64,000 nucleotides of DNA from Bacteroidales bacterium (GTDB taxonomy: Bacteria > Bacteroidota > Bacteroidia > Bacteroidales > VadinHA17), in NCBI GenBank assembly GCA_021371855.1, contig JAJFVL010000018.1:372001-436000 (forward strand), given 5' to 3'. A program made the translations under genes and the position numbers. Position 1 is the stretch's first letter. Every line of letters starts with the position of its first letter. A model generated the notes under the pieces. That model searched no databases. It saw nothing but the letters and a program-made list of their open reading frames with translations, and was not told the DNA's origin. Below, one piece after another: positions 24,843 through 34,375 of the stretch.

Positions 24843-27485
24843 TCACGGTAAAATTATCACCGTCAGCTTCTTGCTTTTATTTATTTTTACATCCTGAATG
24901 TTAAGAATATAAGTCCCGGACTTCAGATCTGAAAAATCGAAATCAATTTCATTGGAAACTATTTTATAACTATATCTCTTAACTAAGCTGCCAGTCGAAT
25001 TGTACAGAGAAAAGTTAACACTGTTTTGAAAATTAGCTGGCAGTACCAGCTTTAATAATCCGGTTGTCGGATTCGGATAAACTTTTATCTTATCCATTCC
25101 CGTATTTTCAATGCCAGTGACTATTACATGCACTATTTCCGAAGGTTCTGAAGTGCAGCTATTACCATCAGTTACAATAACATAATAATCACCATCTGAT
25201 GTTACTGTATAATTCTGATCATTGGCGCCAACGATCAAACCATTTTGATCATACCATTGGTTTCCGCTTATTGCAGATGAATTTAATATCAGATCACTCT
25301 GAGTAATGACAGGTCTCACCGGCGGGGGATTAACCACAACAGATAAAGTAGATTTGCTCCCGGCACCGCAGGCATTATTTCCGTTTACTGAAATCTCACC
25401 CGATATGGACGATGTCCCATAGTATACCGTTATAATATTAGTCGTGCTGGTTCCGGTTGCACCTGCTGGCAATATCCAGGTATAACTTGTTGTATTGGGA
25501 ACTGCAACTACACTGTAAGTATGAGAAGTCCCTGTGCAAACTGAATTGTCGCCGGAAACAGCCCCCGGAGTATCGGGCAGACATGAAAATGTAGCAGTGG
25601 CATTCTTATTTGAATTCATGGTAATGTAACATGTGCCGGTTCCACTGCATCCACCTGCCCATCCTTCAAAGGTTGAAGTGGAACCTGGCGTAGCAGTCAA
25701 TGTAACTTCAGTTCCGGGAGAGAACAGATAGGAGCAATAAGCACCACAATCTATACCGGCCGGACTCGAATTTACCATACCGCTTCCTGTACCACTATTT
25801 GTTATGGTCAGTAAATAGCATTCATCGATCTGACCATTGCAGTTTTCATCAAGCCCATTGTCGCATATTTCTACAGCTCCAGGGTGTACCGAAGCATTGG
25901 AATCATAACAATCACTTCCCGAAGTAGTTGTTTTATAACCGGCGGGGATGGTTCCTCCATAACAGACTGTAGCTGTCCCGTAATCGTAGCCGTCATTGTC
26001 GCTATCAATATACAATACAGCACTTTGCCATTTGGTATTGTCAGTTGGGGCGCAATCACCTGCATCCGGAACCCCATCATTATCATCGTCCGGATCACAT
26101 GCATCACCAAATGCATCTCCATCAGTGTTTTTCTGATCAGGATTGCTGACTGAAGGGCAGTTATCACATGCATCACCAAGTGGATCACCATCACTGTTTT
26201 GCTGGGCAATGTTGCTGACTGAAGGACAGTTATCACATGCATCACCAAGTGGATCACTATCACTGTTTTGCTGGGCAATGTTGCTGACTGAAGGACAGTT
26301 ATCACATGCATCACCAAGAGGATCTCCATCACTGTTTTGCTGAGCAATGTTGCTGACGAAAGGACAGTTATCACATACATCACCAAGGGGATCATCATCG
26401 CTGTTCAACTGGGTAGGGTTAGAAACGCCACTGCAGTTATCAGAGTTATTAACGGAGTAGCCGACAGGAGGTGTGCTTTCATTTACGGCACAGACACTCA
26501 CCAAAGTGCCACTTCCATATCCATCACCATCAATATCCGGATAGAAATTAAAGGTCGCATGCATGGTGGCATCACTATCGTTGCAATCGGTATTATTAGT
26601 GACCCCACATGCTGCCGGTGCTCCGGCACCGTATCCATCACCATCGTTATCTGCATACAATATTGCAGAATCATCGCAATCGGTATTATTATTTGCAGGT
26701 CCGCAAGTTACAGGCGGACCAAAACCAAATCCGTCACTATCTGCATCTGCATAAGATACAGGTTGCCCTTCATCTATAGCTCCATCGCAATCATCATCGA
26801 TACCATTGCAAACCTCCGTAGCACTATGATTAACTGCAGCATTTCCATCATCGCAATCATAATTCACACCCGATTCATTGGTATCTGTACAATCTAAATC
26901 CATAGACGAGATTACAGTATGCGATCCATAGTGATCGCCATCCGCATCCTGATAACAGGACTCGCGATTATCACAGTTTTGGTCAATCCCATCAGCAGGA
27001 ATTTCCGGAGCTCCCGGATATATTGATGAATTTGAATCATTGCAATCGGTATTGTTCAATACCGTGTTTGCCGGTTGAACACACGCTGGAATGGCAGCTC
27101 CTGCACCATATCCATCGCCATCACCATCAGCATAGTAGTTGATTAACGGATTTTCAGTTATTGTCACAGGAGTAGTCTCAAGGTTTGTCGTATATACTCC
27201 GGAAGTGTAAGTGCCTGAAAAATGAATATAACTTACACCGTTAGATATTACGGATACCTGTAAAACACCATTTTTATAAAGTATACACTCCTGCCCAAGT
27301 GGCGGTATTGTATTGGAAATTGAAAATGTCACTCCTTCTCCGGGACAGTAACTGAGCGACGAAGCTGTTAAGGTATAAAGTGACGATGGTGTCAATATAT
27401 CTGCTTTTGCATTGACAATGGATATAAAAAACAAGAAAAAGAAGACCAGCGTTTTTAAAACTTTACCAAACCTTAATGTTGCCAT
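24843..27485 (-). CDS. Large T9SS-exported repeat protein (MopE-like, thrombospondin type-3, PKD-like)
   Basis: 880 residues. Order seen: signal peptide (~1-28); Ig-like region; several MopE-type metal-binding repeats (YADGDGDGYGAG, DCNDSNSSIYPGAPE, ICDNGLDENCNGQIDEC); a run of thrombospondin type-3 Ca2+-binding repeats (DPLGDACDNCPSVSNIAQQ, four almost identical 23-residue copies); an InlB-B/bacterial repeat (GTEVTLTATPGSTSTFEGW); a PKD-like domain; and a C-terminal type A sorting domain (IKVYPNPTTGLLKL ... LKSGTYILNI). The protein is therefore exported by the type IX system and anchored or released at the surface, probably Ca2+-dependent and adhesive or structural. Low-complexity Asp-rich DNA produces long false frames on the other strand. 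Confidence 0.93.
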   Translation of the reverse strand: MATLRFGKVLKTLVFFFLFFISIVNAKADILTPSSLYTLTASSLSYCPGEGVTFSISNTIPPLGQECILYKNGVLQVSVISNGVSYIHFSGTYTSGVYTTNLETTPVTITENPLINYYADGDGDGYGAGAAIPACVQPANTVLNNTDCNDSNSSIYPGAPEIPADGIDQNCDNRESCYQDADGDHYGSHTVISSMDLDCTDTNESGVNYDCDDGNAAVNHSATEVCNGIDDDCDGAIDEGQPVSYADADSDGFGFGPPVTCGPANNNTDCDDSAILYADNDGDGYGAGAPAACGVTNNTDCNDSDATMHATFNFYPDIDGDGYGSGTLVSVCAVNESTPPVGYSVNNSDNCSGVSNPTQLNSDDDPLGDVCDNCPFVSNIAQQNSDGDPLGDACDNCPSVSNIAQQNSDSDPLGDACDNCPSVSNIAQQNSDGDPLGDACDNCPSVSNPDQKNTDGDAFGDACDPDDDNDGVPDAGDCAPTDNTKWQSAVLYIDSDNDGYDYGTATVCYGGTIPAGYKTTTSGSDCYDSNASVHPGAVEICDNGLDENCNGQIDECYLLTITNSGTGSGMVNSSPAGIDCGAYCSYLFSPGTEVTLTATPGSTSTFEGWAGGCSGTGTCYITMNSNKNATATFSCLPDTPGAVSGDNSVCTGTSHTYSVVAVPNTTSYTWILPAGATGTSTTNIITVYYGTSSISGEISVNGNNACGAGSKSTLSVVVNPPPVRPVITQSDLILNSSAISGNQWYDQNGLIVGANDQNYTVTSDGDYYVIVTDGNSCTSEPSEIVHVIVTGIENTGMDKIKVYPNPTTGLLKLVLPANFQNSVNFSLYNSTGSLVKRYSYKIVSNEIDFDFSDLKSGTYILNIQDVKINKSKKLTVIILP
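26143..26418. repeat. 69-bp in-frame tandem repeat (4 copies) in the T9SS protein gene
   Basis: TTGCTGAC recurs at 26143, 26212, 26281 and 26350, exactly 69 bp apart; each unit encodes one 23-residue thrombospondin type-3 repeat. The central copies are nearly identical at DNA level, which points to recent unit duplication. Confidence 0.92.
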
Positions 27486-27703
27486 ATTTTTAGTATTTCA
27501 GAATTACAGGACTATATTTAATTACTTTGGATTATGATAACCAACATCTATTTTTCGTAATGTAATATTACCTTTTTATTTGTCATTTCCATACTCACAT
27601 TTTAAACAAATATTAAACTTTTGTCGCTAACATTTCAACAATTAACCTGTAACGGCAGTTAATAATTATTTAAGATATGAATCAGCTCTCAGTATTATTA
27701 CAA

Positions 27704-28879
27704 TCAGTTTTCAGGAATAACAACATTCTGTTGAAACAATTCCTGAGGCTGGAAACTGATAAAACGCAAGGTTTCGTACGGACTCTTTTCCCCGCATTCA
27801 AAGAAAACACCTACACGCCTGTCCTTCAGTTTCACCAGACAGGAATATGCAGATGGTCCGGGATATATCAATCTGCTGTTACTCCAGCTTTTGCAATCGT
27901 CAAAGCTGACCCGGACCGTCATATGGGTACGGCCTGATGTAACTGCCGGATTTGCAAACAGATACATTCTTTTCCCTTTGTAATCACCGTAAGCAAGTAT
28001 GCTCGCCTGGCAAATAGATTCCACAAGTTGCGGATCGTGTTGAATTTCCGCCCAGGTTTCACCTCCATCGCTGCTGAATGATACAGCCCTGCATTTCCTG
28101 TTATTGTACGAACGCATGTTCATGATAAGGCTCCCATCACTGAGTTCGGCCACCTGGCTTTCATTACAACCCGGAAAGATCAGCCGGCTCATTTTCCATG
28201 TTTTTCCATGATCATCAGAAATCAGAACATGGGAGCCATAACCGTATGGTCCGATACCAGATTTACTATCAGGATCATCATAACTATGATTGGCCGGAAT
28301 AATCAATCGCCCTTTATGCTTGCCATTGCTGAGTTGTATTCCAATTCCCGGACCAGTTGCATACCAGCCCCATGAAGGTTCTTTACATGCCGATGGCATT
28401 TTAGACGGAACCGACCATGTCTGTCCGTCATCATCAGAATAACAGATATAAGGGAGTCTTGTATCAATTGATCTTTTACCGATAATATCTGATTCGTTGT
28501 CTTTCCCGTTATTCCAGGTCAGGATCAGCAAAATCCTGCCAGTTTCGTCATCTTCCACAACACACGGGTTACCACAGGTGTTTTTACCATCGTCCCAGAT
28601 GACAATTTCATTGCTCCACGTCTTCCCGTTGTCGCCGGAACGTTTCATCAGGAGATCAATGTCGCCGGAATCGCCTCCTTCACGGCCTTCACAGAATGCA
28701 AGTACTGTACCCTTTTTAGTGACGATAACCGAAGGTATCCTGTAATTATTATATTTACCTGTACCTTCTTTCCATAATGTTCTGTCAGTGATTTTTTGTC
28801 CTGATGCAATTTCCGTTTTGGCCATTCCTGCAATTATAATCACAGGGATCAGCAGATAATTAAAATGAGATAACTTCAT
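27704..28879 (-). CDS. Exo-alpha-sialidase (GH33)
   Basis: 391 residues from ATG 28879 (MKLSHFNYLLIPVIIIAGMA, a signal peptide). The frame is open to 29068 but those 63 codons run through an interspersed repeat. GH33 hallmarks: the RIP motif (NNYRIPSVIVTKKGT) with the substrate-binding Arg; four Asp-boxes (SGDNGKTWS, SDDDGQTWS, SDDHGKTWK, SSDGGETWA); and a Glu/Arg/Tyr-rich C-terminal half typical of six-bladed sialidases. It releases sialic acid from host or environmental glycoconjugates. No nan catabolic genes are in the window. Confidence 0.92.
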   Translation of the reverse strand: MKLSHFNYLLIPVIIIAGMAKTEIASGQKITDRTLWKEGTGKYNNYRIPSVIVTKKGTVLAFCEGREGGDSGDIDLLMKRSGDNGKTWSNEIVIWDDGKNTCGNPCVVEDDETGRILLILTWNNGKDNESDIIGKRSIDTRLPYICYSDDDGQTWSVPSKMPSACKEPSWGWYATGPGIGIQLSNGKHKGRLIIPANHSYDDPDSKSGIGPYGYGSHVLISDDHGKTWKMSRLIFPGCNESQVAELSDGSLIMNMRSYNNRKCRAVSFSSDGGETWAEIQHDPQLVESICQASILAYGDYKGKRMYLFANPAVTSGRTHMTVRVSFDDCKSWSNSRLIYPGPSAYSCLVKLKDRRVGVFFECGEKSPYETLRFISFQPQELFQQNVVIPEN

Positions 28880-28935
28880 AATCGCTTTTTCTTTAAAAGA
28901 TGAGATCTTACATTTTTTATGAAAAACTATCAATA

Positions 28936-29133
28936 GTGTCCGACTAAAAATATGAGATTCTTCGCTTCGCTCAGAATGACAATTACTTGGAAGGTTGTGG
29001 GGAGAAGGAGGTGGTTGGCGGCACCCGCCGCCAACCACCTCCTTCTCAAAAACACAATTACCTGTCATTCTGAGCGAAGCGAAGTGAAGCGAAGAATCTC
29101 ATGTTAATTTCACGAATTATCCGTTTAGTAGTA
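28936..29133 (+). repeat. MITE/REP-like interspersed repeat, copy B (full length)
   Basis: ~198 bp. Left end GTGTCCGACTAAAAATATGA; inverted core GATTCTTCGCTTCGCTCAG ... CTGAGCGAAGCG; a perfect 21-bp central hairpin (29002-29022 with 29027-29047, loop ACCC); right end ending CCGTTTAGTAGTA. It lies between the divergent sialidase and pheT genes. Only about four substitutions separate it from copy C at 50401. Confidence 0.9.
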
Positions 29134-29280
29134 AAAAACTATAATAAAAATTCAAATATACGCGGTAGAATCAAGGAACTGAAGAAATTTAATCTTGTTT
29201 AATCAAATCCTCTTATCAGTCATATTTTAAAAATCCTTATTTTTGCAGTTTTACTGATAATATTTTTACCTAAACAAGAA

Positions 29281-31737
29281 ATGAAGATTTCATATAACTG
29301 GATTAAGGATTATTTAAAAACTGATCTTGAACCTTCGAAGATGGCAGAGATACTTACAGGTATCGGACTTGAGATAGAAGGAATGGATGAATGGGTATCT
29401 GTAAAAGGAGGCCTCAAAGGAGTTGTCATCGGTGAAGTGCTCACCTGTGTAAAACATCCTGATTCTGATCATCTCTCAATCACCACTGTGGACACAGGAG
29501 CTTCAAAACCCCTTCATATTGTGTGCGGAGCCCCTAATGTTGCTGCCGGCCAGAAAGTCCCCGTGGCAACTATAGGTACGGTTCTTTATAAAGATGAAGA
29601 GACGTTTGAAATCAAGAAATCGAAAATACGTGGAGAGCTATCAGAAGGGATGATATGTGCTGAAGATGAACTCGGCCTTGGAAATTCTCATGATGGAATA
29701 ATGGTTCTGAGTAATGATGTAAAACCGGGGACTCCTGCTTCCGACTATTTTAAAATCACAAAGGACTTTGTTTTTGAGATAGGTCTCACTCCAAACAGAA
29801 TAGATGGCGGGTCACATTTCGGTGTTGCAAGGGATCTTGCCGCCTACCTGAATCTGAATGGAGGAATGGAAGGAAAAGCTGTTCTGCCTTCTGTGGCAGA
29901 TTTTAAACCTGATAATTACGATAATGAATACAAAATAATTGTTGAGAACACTATCGATTGCCCCCGGTACACAGGCATCACAATCAGCGGAGTAACAATA
30001 GCAGAATCACCGGAATGGCTGAAGAACAAGCTCAGGGCAGTTGGCCTGAATCCTATCAATAATGTGGTAGATATTACAAATTTTGTACAGTACGAAATCG
30101 GAGAACCTCTGCATTCTTTTGATGCTGACATGATTGAAGGGAAGAAGGTCATTGTAAAAAACCTGCCGGATAAAACGAAGTTCATTACACTCGACCAGGT
30201 TGAGAGAACCCTTTCCTCAAAAGATCTTATGATTTGTAATTCCAGGGAGGGTATGTGTATCGCTGGTGTATTTGGAGGAATAAAATCCGGCATATCCGAA
30301 TCAACTAAAAATATTTTTCTTGAGAGCGCTTATTTTAATCCCGTTACAATCCGCAAGACTTCAAAAAGACATGGGCTGCAAACAGATGCGTCATTCCGGT
30401 TCGAAAGAGGCGCCGATCCTAACATTACCCCATGGGCTTTGAAAAGAGCTGCAATGCTCATCAAAGAGATTGCCGGAGGGAAAATTTCATCACCCGTCGT
30501 AGATGTATATCCAAATCCTATAGAAGATACGATTATCGAAGTCAGTTATAATAATATTAACAGGCTTATAGGAAAGAAAATCGACCGGCAAACTATAAAA
30601 AAAATCCTGTCTCTGCTCGACATAGAAATAACAAATGAAAACGGAGATTATCTGACACTTGATATTCCTGCATATCGTGTTGATGTAAAAAGGGAAGCTG
30701 ATGTTATTGAAGATATTCTCAGAATATACGGATATAGCAACATCGGGTTGAGTAAACATGTAAATTCAACTCTTTCCTTTCCTGAAAAACCCAATAATGA
30801 AAAGCTTGTCAACATAATATCTGACCTGCTTTCTGCAAACGGTTTCGCGGAAATAATGTGTAACTCACTTAATCCTGCTGCCTGGTATGAGCAGAGCCCT
30901 GATTTCGACAAAGAACGGCTTGCAAAACTAGCCAATCCATTAAGTTCCGACCTTAATGCCATGAGGCAATCACTTCTTTACGGAGGACTTAGCTCGGTAA
31001 TATGGAATATCAACAGACAGAATCTCGATCTGAAATTATACGAATTCGGCCATTGCTATTATTACCATAAGTCGGAAGGTCCATACCCGAAAACTGATGA
31101 TTATACTGAAAACGCCGCTCTCGATCTTTATCTTACCGGTAATACAAGCCCTCAGAGCTGGAATTGTAAGACAAATCCTACTGATTTCTTCAATATGAAA
31201 TCCGCTGTTGAGATGATACTTTCAAGGCTTGGAGTAAGGCCGGAAGATATGACAACGGAAGAAAGCGATAAAAAATATTTTGCAGAGTCTCTGACATATC
31301 TGAATGAAAACGAAATCGTTGCTGAAGCAGGACGTGTTTCAAAAAGTTATCTCAACAAATTCGATATTGGTCAGGACGTTTATTATGGTCATATTGAATG
31401 GGATGTACTCAGGAAACTAATCAAAACGCATACGATCTCCTACCAGGAGCTCCCAAAATATCCTTCTGTGAGACGTGATCTTGCTTTGCTACTCGACAGA
31501 GGTATAAAGTTCAAACAGATAAGGGAAATAGCATTACATACTGAAAGAAATATTCTGCAGGATATCAGTCTTTTCGATGTTTATGAGAGTGACAATCTTG
31601 GAAAGAATAAGAAATCATACGCTGTCAGTTTTGTTCTTCGTGATGATAATAAAACGTTGACCGATAAGAATATCGACAGAGTCATGAACAGTCTGATAAA
31701 GGCTTACGGGAAAGAACTCAATGCACAAATAAGGTAA
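29281..31737 (+). CDS. pheT: Phenylalanyl-tRNA synthetase beta subunit
   Basis: 818 residues, the full bacterial length. Domains: tRNA-binding EMAP/OB fold (~40-150: GVVIGEVLTCVKHPDSDHL, VCGAPNVAAGQKVPVA), B3/4 editing domain (~210-395: NRIDGGSHFGVARDLAAYL upstream; DASFRFERGADPN), B5 domain (~405-475), the catalytic-like core, and the C-terminal anticodon-binding FDX-ACB domain (KYPSVRRDLALLLD). It works as an alpha2beta2 enzyme with PheS, which is not in the window; pheS and pheT are commonly unlinked in Bacteroidota. A -7-like TATTTTTG is at 29238-29245. No Phe-rich leader is seen. Confidence 0.97.
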   Translation: MKISYNWIKDYLKTDLEPSKMAEILTGIGLEIEGMDEWVSVKGGLKGVVIGEVLTCVKHPDSDHLSITTVDTGASKPLHIVCGAPNVAAGQKVPVATIGTVLYKDEETFEIKKSKIRGELSEGMICAEDELGLGNSHDGIMVLSNDVKPGTPASDYFKITKDFVFEIGLTPNRIDGGSHFGVARDLAAYLNLNGGMEGKAVLPSVADFKPDNYDNEYKIIVENTIDCPRYTGITISGVTIAESPEWLKNKLRAVGLNPINNVVDITNFVQYEIGEPLHSFDADMIEGKKVIVKNLPDKTKFITLDQVERTLSSKDLMICNSREGMCIAGVFGGIKSGISESTKNIFLESAYFNPVTIRKTSKRHGLQTDASFRFERGADPNITPWALKRAAMLIKEIAGGKISSPVVDVYPNPIEDTIIEVSYNNINRLIGKKIDRQTIKKILSLLDIEITNENGDYLTLDIPAYRVDVKREADVIEDILRIYGYSNIGLSKHVNSTLSFPEKPNNEKLVNIISDLLSANGFAEIMCNSLNPAAWYEQSPDFDKERLAKLANPLSSDLNAMRQSLLYGGLSSVIWNINRQNLDLKLYEFGHCYYYHKSEGPYPKTDDYTENAALDLYLTGNTSPQSWNCKTNPTDFFNMKSAVEMILSRLGVRPEDMTTEESDKKYFAESLTYLNENEIVAEAGRVSKSYLNKFDIGQDVYYGHIEWDVLRKLIKTHTISYQELPKYPSVRRDLALLLDRGIKFKQIREIALHTERNILQDISLFDVYESDNLGKNKKSYAVSFVLRDDNKTLTDKNIDRVMNSLIKAYGKELNAQIR

Positions 31738-32249
31738 TGAAAAAGGAAAGGATTGAGCTGGTAAAAGGGGATATAACTACTATTGATGCAGATGCTATTG
31801 TAAATGCGGCCAACAACTCTCTTCTTGGCGGCGGCGGTGTTGATGGAGCTATCCATAATGCGGCCGGTCCGGATCTTCTTGTTGAATGCAGAACTCTTGA
31901 AGGATGTGAGACCGGCAAGTCAAAAATAACGGGGGGGTACAGTCTCAAAGCCAAGTACATTATCCATACTGTCGGTCCTGTGTGGTATGGAGGCCACCGT
32001 GATGAAAACTCATTGCTTGCATCATGCTATAGAACCAGCCTTGATCTTGCCAAAGAATACAATATAAAGACAATAGCTTTTCCCGGTATCTCCACCGGAG
32101 CATACCGGTTCCCGAAAAACCTGGCTGCACAGATAGCTGTAAATGAGACTAAAAAATTCCTTGCTGAAAACAAATATCCTGAAAAAGTAATATTTGTTGC
32201 ATTCAGTGGTGAAGATTACCAATCATACAGGAAGATTCTTGATCAATGA
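31737..32249 (+). CDS. Macrodomain protein (O-acetyl-ADP-ribose deacetylase type)
   Basis: 170 residues, single macrodomain close to E. coli YmdB: IVNAANNSLLGGGGVDGAIH, followed by ISTGAYRFPKNLAAQIA and VIFVAFSGEDYQSYRKIL. The Asn and Asp residues used for deacetylation or de-ADP-ribosylation are present in NAANNSLLGGGGVDGAI. Start overlaps the pheT stop by one base (TAATG), implying translational coupling. Confidence 0.93.
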   Translation: MKKERIELVKGDITTIDADAIVNAANNSLLGGGGVDGAIHNAAGPDLLVECRTLEGCETGKSKITGGYSLKAKYIIHTVGPVWYGGHRDENSLLASCYRTSLDLAKEYNIKTIAFPGISTGAYRFPKNLAAQIAVNETKKFLAENKYPEKVIFVAFSGEDYQSYRKILDQ

Positions 32250-33124
32250 TTAGACTTTCCGGCTCCATCAGAAACTATTTTTCGCTTGTAAAGTTCAGCC
32301 ATACTGTATTTGCCATGCCTTTCGCATTGATAGGTTTTTCACTTGCTGTAACCAGCGGCGATTATGACTTCAGCATACGGCTGCTCCTGCTTGTATTGCT
32401 TTGTATGATCTTTGCACGAAATGCAGCAATGGGATTTAACCGGTTGGCCGACAGAAACTTTGATACTCTTAATCCAAGAACAAAAAGCAGGGAGATCCCA
32501 TCCGGGAAGATAGGAGTAAAAGATGCAACCACATTTGTTATTGTGAATGTCATCCTTTTCATAATTACTACGGCCCTCATAAACCGTTTAACGCTTCTTC
32601 TCTCACCTGTCGCACTTCTTGTTATCCTTGGATATAGTCTGACAAAAAGAATTACGTCCCTCTGCCATTTTATTCTGGGATTGGGGCTGAGCCTTGCCCC
32701 TATCGGTGCCTATATCGCTGTTACCGGCGCTTTCAGTATTACTCCGCTAGTATATTCATTCCTTGTGCTGACATGGTCAAGTGGCTTTGATATTATTTAT
32801 TCCCTTCAGGATGATGATTTTGACAAATCAAACCAGCTCCATTCGTTGCCCTCAGCCAAAGGAAGGAAAAAAGCGCTTCTGATCTCTGTTTTTGTTCATC
32901 TCATCACTTTTACCATGGTTATTACCGCCGGCTTTGCGGGTAATGGGGGATTTTTTTACTGGATAGGAGCTGCACTGTTTTCTATTTTGTTAGTATATCA
33001 ACACCTTATTGTCAGACATGACGACCTTAGTAAAGTAACCATAGCTTTTCAGACAACAAATGGTGTTGCAAGCATAGTGTTTGCCGTTTTTACAATCCTT
33101 GATCTCATTTTCAGATATCAATAA
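32246..33124 (+). CDS. UbiA-family prenyltransferase (menaquinone type, MqnP-like)
   Basis: 292 residues with ~8 membrane helices. The two Asp-rich prenyl-diphosphate motifs are NRLADRNFDTLNPRTKSREIPSG (split here: NRLADRNFD, NPRTKSR) and SLQDDDFDK. It resembles the 4-hydroxybenzoate-like prenyltransferases of the futalosine menaquinone pathway, which attach the polyprenyl tail to 1,4-dihydroxy-6-naphthoate. The start overlaps the macrodomain stop by 4 nt. No other menaquinone gene is present in the window, so the MqnP assignment is by likeness. The NDH-2 in the same window would use the quinone. Confidence 0.88.
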   Translation: MIRLSGSIRNYFSLVKFSHTVFAMPFALIGFSLAVTSGDYDFSIRLLLLVLLCMIFARNAAMGFNRLADRNFDTLNPRTKSREIPSGKIGVKDATTFVIVNVILFIITTALINRLTLLLSPVALLVILGYSLTKRITSLCHFILGLGLSLAPIGAYIAVTGAFSITPLVYSFLVLTWSSGFDIIYSLQDDDFDKSNQLHSLPSAKGRKKALLISVFVHLITFTMVITAGFAGNGGFFYWIGAALFSILLVYQHLIVRHDDLSKVTIAFQTTNGVASIVFAVFTILDLIFRYQ

Positions 33125-33198
33125 ATTGTGTTATAATTGGAACTATAATTGTTCATCTTACAGTTTTCTTATTTCTATCAACTTAAAAAAATATTTGC

Positions 33199-34323
33199 AT
33201 GGAGGAGTTAGTTGTTAAAGAGGTACTTACAAAAAAAGATCTGAAAGACTTTATTTATCTGCCTGAAAATATCCATAAGAATGAGCCGGCCTGGCTCCCT
33301 CCGATCTATATGGATGAATGGGGATTATACGATAAGAAAAAGAACAAATCCTTTAACTATGCCGATGCTGTCCTTTACGTGGCTTACAGAGGTTCAAAAC
33401 CGGCCGGGAGGGTAATGGGACTCATTAACAACAGGTACAACTCGATTAATAATGAGAATCATGGACGATTCTGTTTCATGGAGAGTTATAATGATCAGGA
33501 AGTTGTACATGCTCTTATTACCAAAGTTGAAGACTGGCTCAGACAGAAGGGGATAAAAACAATTGTGGGCCCGCTTGGATTCTCTGACAAAGATCCTCAG
33601 GGTTTTCAGATTGAGGGTTTTGAATACCCGCAATTTATTACAAGCCCTACCAATTCACCATACATGCCTGAACTTATTGCTAAAGAAGGATATGAGAAGA
33701 AAGTGGATCTCGTTAACTACCTGGGTAAGATGCCTGAAGTATTTCCTCCCGTTTACGAAAAGGTGATCTCGAGATTTGAAAATAGTAATAAAGACTATAA
33801 AATAATTGAGTTTACTTCAAAAAAGGAACTTAAACCATATATTATTCCGGCCCTGGAACTTATGAATGATACTTTTTCAGAGATTTATGGATTTGTCCAG
33901 CTAAATGAAAAAGAGCAAAGAGATTTTGCTGCAAGGTATCTTCCCATACTTGATCCAAATTTTGTCAAGCTCGCCCAGGTTGACGGGAAATTAGTCGGTT
34001 TTGCAGTCGGCATGCCTGATGTCAGTGATGGAATCAGAGAAGCAGGAGGTAAACTATTACCCTTTGGAATCTTCAAAATTCTTAAAGAATCGAAGAAGTC
34101 AAAGAAACTGCTTATGATGCTTGGAGGTGTTAAAAAGGCATACCGGGGTCAGGGTATCGAGATTCTGATGGGTGTCAAAATTATCCAGTCAGGAATTAAG
34201 CGGAAGATGGATAAACTCGATAGTCATCTTGTCCTTGAAAACAACACCAGAATGAGAGCAGAATATGAAAGGGTTGGTTGTGAGGTAGTTAAAAAATTCA
34301 GGATATATCAGAAAGCCCTTTGA
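33199..34323 (+). CDS. GNAT-like acyltransferase protein
   Basis: 374 residues, cytoplasmic. Two GNAT-like halves: residues ~1-165 (LYVAYRGSKPAGRVMGLINNRYN) and ~195-370 (KLAQVDGKLVGFAVGMPDVSDG, then VKKAYRGQGIEILMGVKII with an acetyl-CoA pyrophosphate-loop-like YRGQGI, and NNTRMRAEYERVGCEV). The family is common but uncharacterised in Bacteroidota. Substrate unknown. It follows the prenyltransferase by 74 bp and may be in the same transcript. Confidence 0.8.
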   Translation: MEELVVKEVLTKKDLKDFIYLPENIHKNEPAWLPPIYMDEWGLYDKKKNKSFNYADAVLYVAYRGSKPAGRVMGLINNRYNSINNENHGRFCFMESYNDQEVVHALITKVEDWLRQKGIKTIVGPLGFSDKDPQGFQIEGFEYPQFITSPTNSPYMPELIAKEGYEKKVDLVNYLGKMPEVFPPVYEKVISRFENSNKDYKIIEFTSKKELKPYIIPALELMNDTFSEIYGFVQLNEKEQRDFAARYLPILDPNFVKLAQVDGKLVGFAVGMPDVSDGIREAGGKLLPFGIFKILKESKKSKKLLMMLGGVKKAYRGQGIEILMGVKIIQSGIKRKMDKLDSHLVLENNTRMRAEYERVGCEVVKKFRIYQKAL

Positions 34324-34375
34324 TAGTCAGTAATTTCTTATCGCAGGGCCTCTACTTTCAGTCTTTTATCTTTAA

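Noticed and set aside
25871..26897. Long open frames opposite to the T9SS protein (repeat-like peptides)
   Set aside because: They are shadows created by the repetitive Asp-codon-rich sense gene and have no domain, start context or export signal.
27677..27937. Plus-strand ORF of 86 residues at the sialidase 3' end
   Set aside because: It overlaps the conserved sialidase C-terminus antisense and has low-complexity composition.
28936..29133. The interspersed repeat as a CRISPR-like or IS element
   Set aside because: No regular spacers and no transposase ORF; the arrangement is a single palindromic unit with dispersed copies.
29131..29280. Phe attenuator before pheT
   Set aside because: No Phe-codon run, no leader ORF and no terminator before the start codon.
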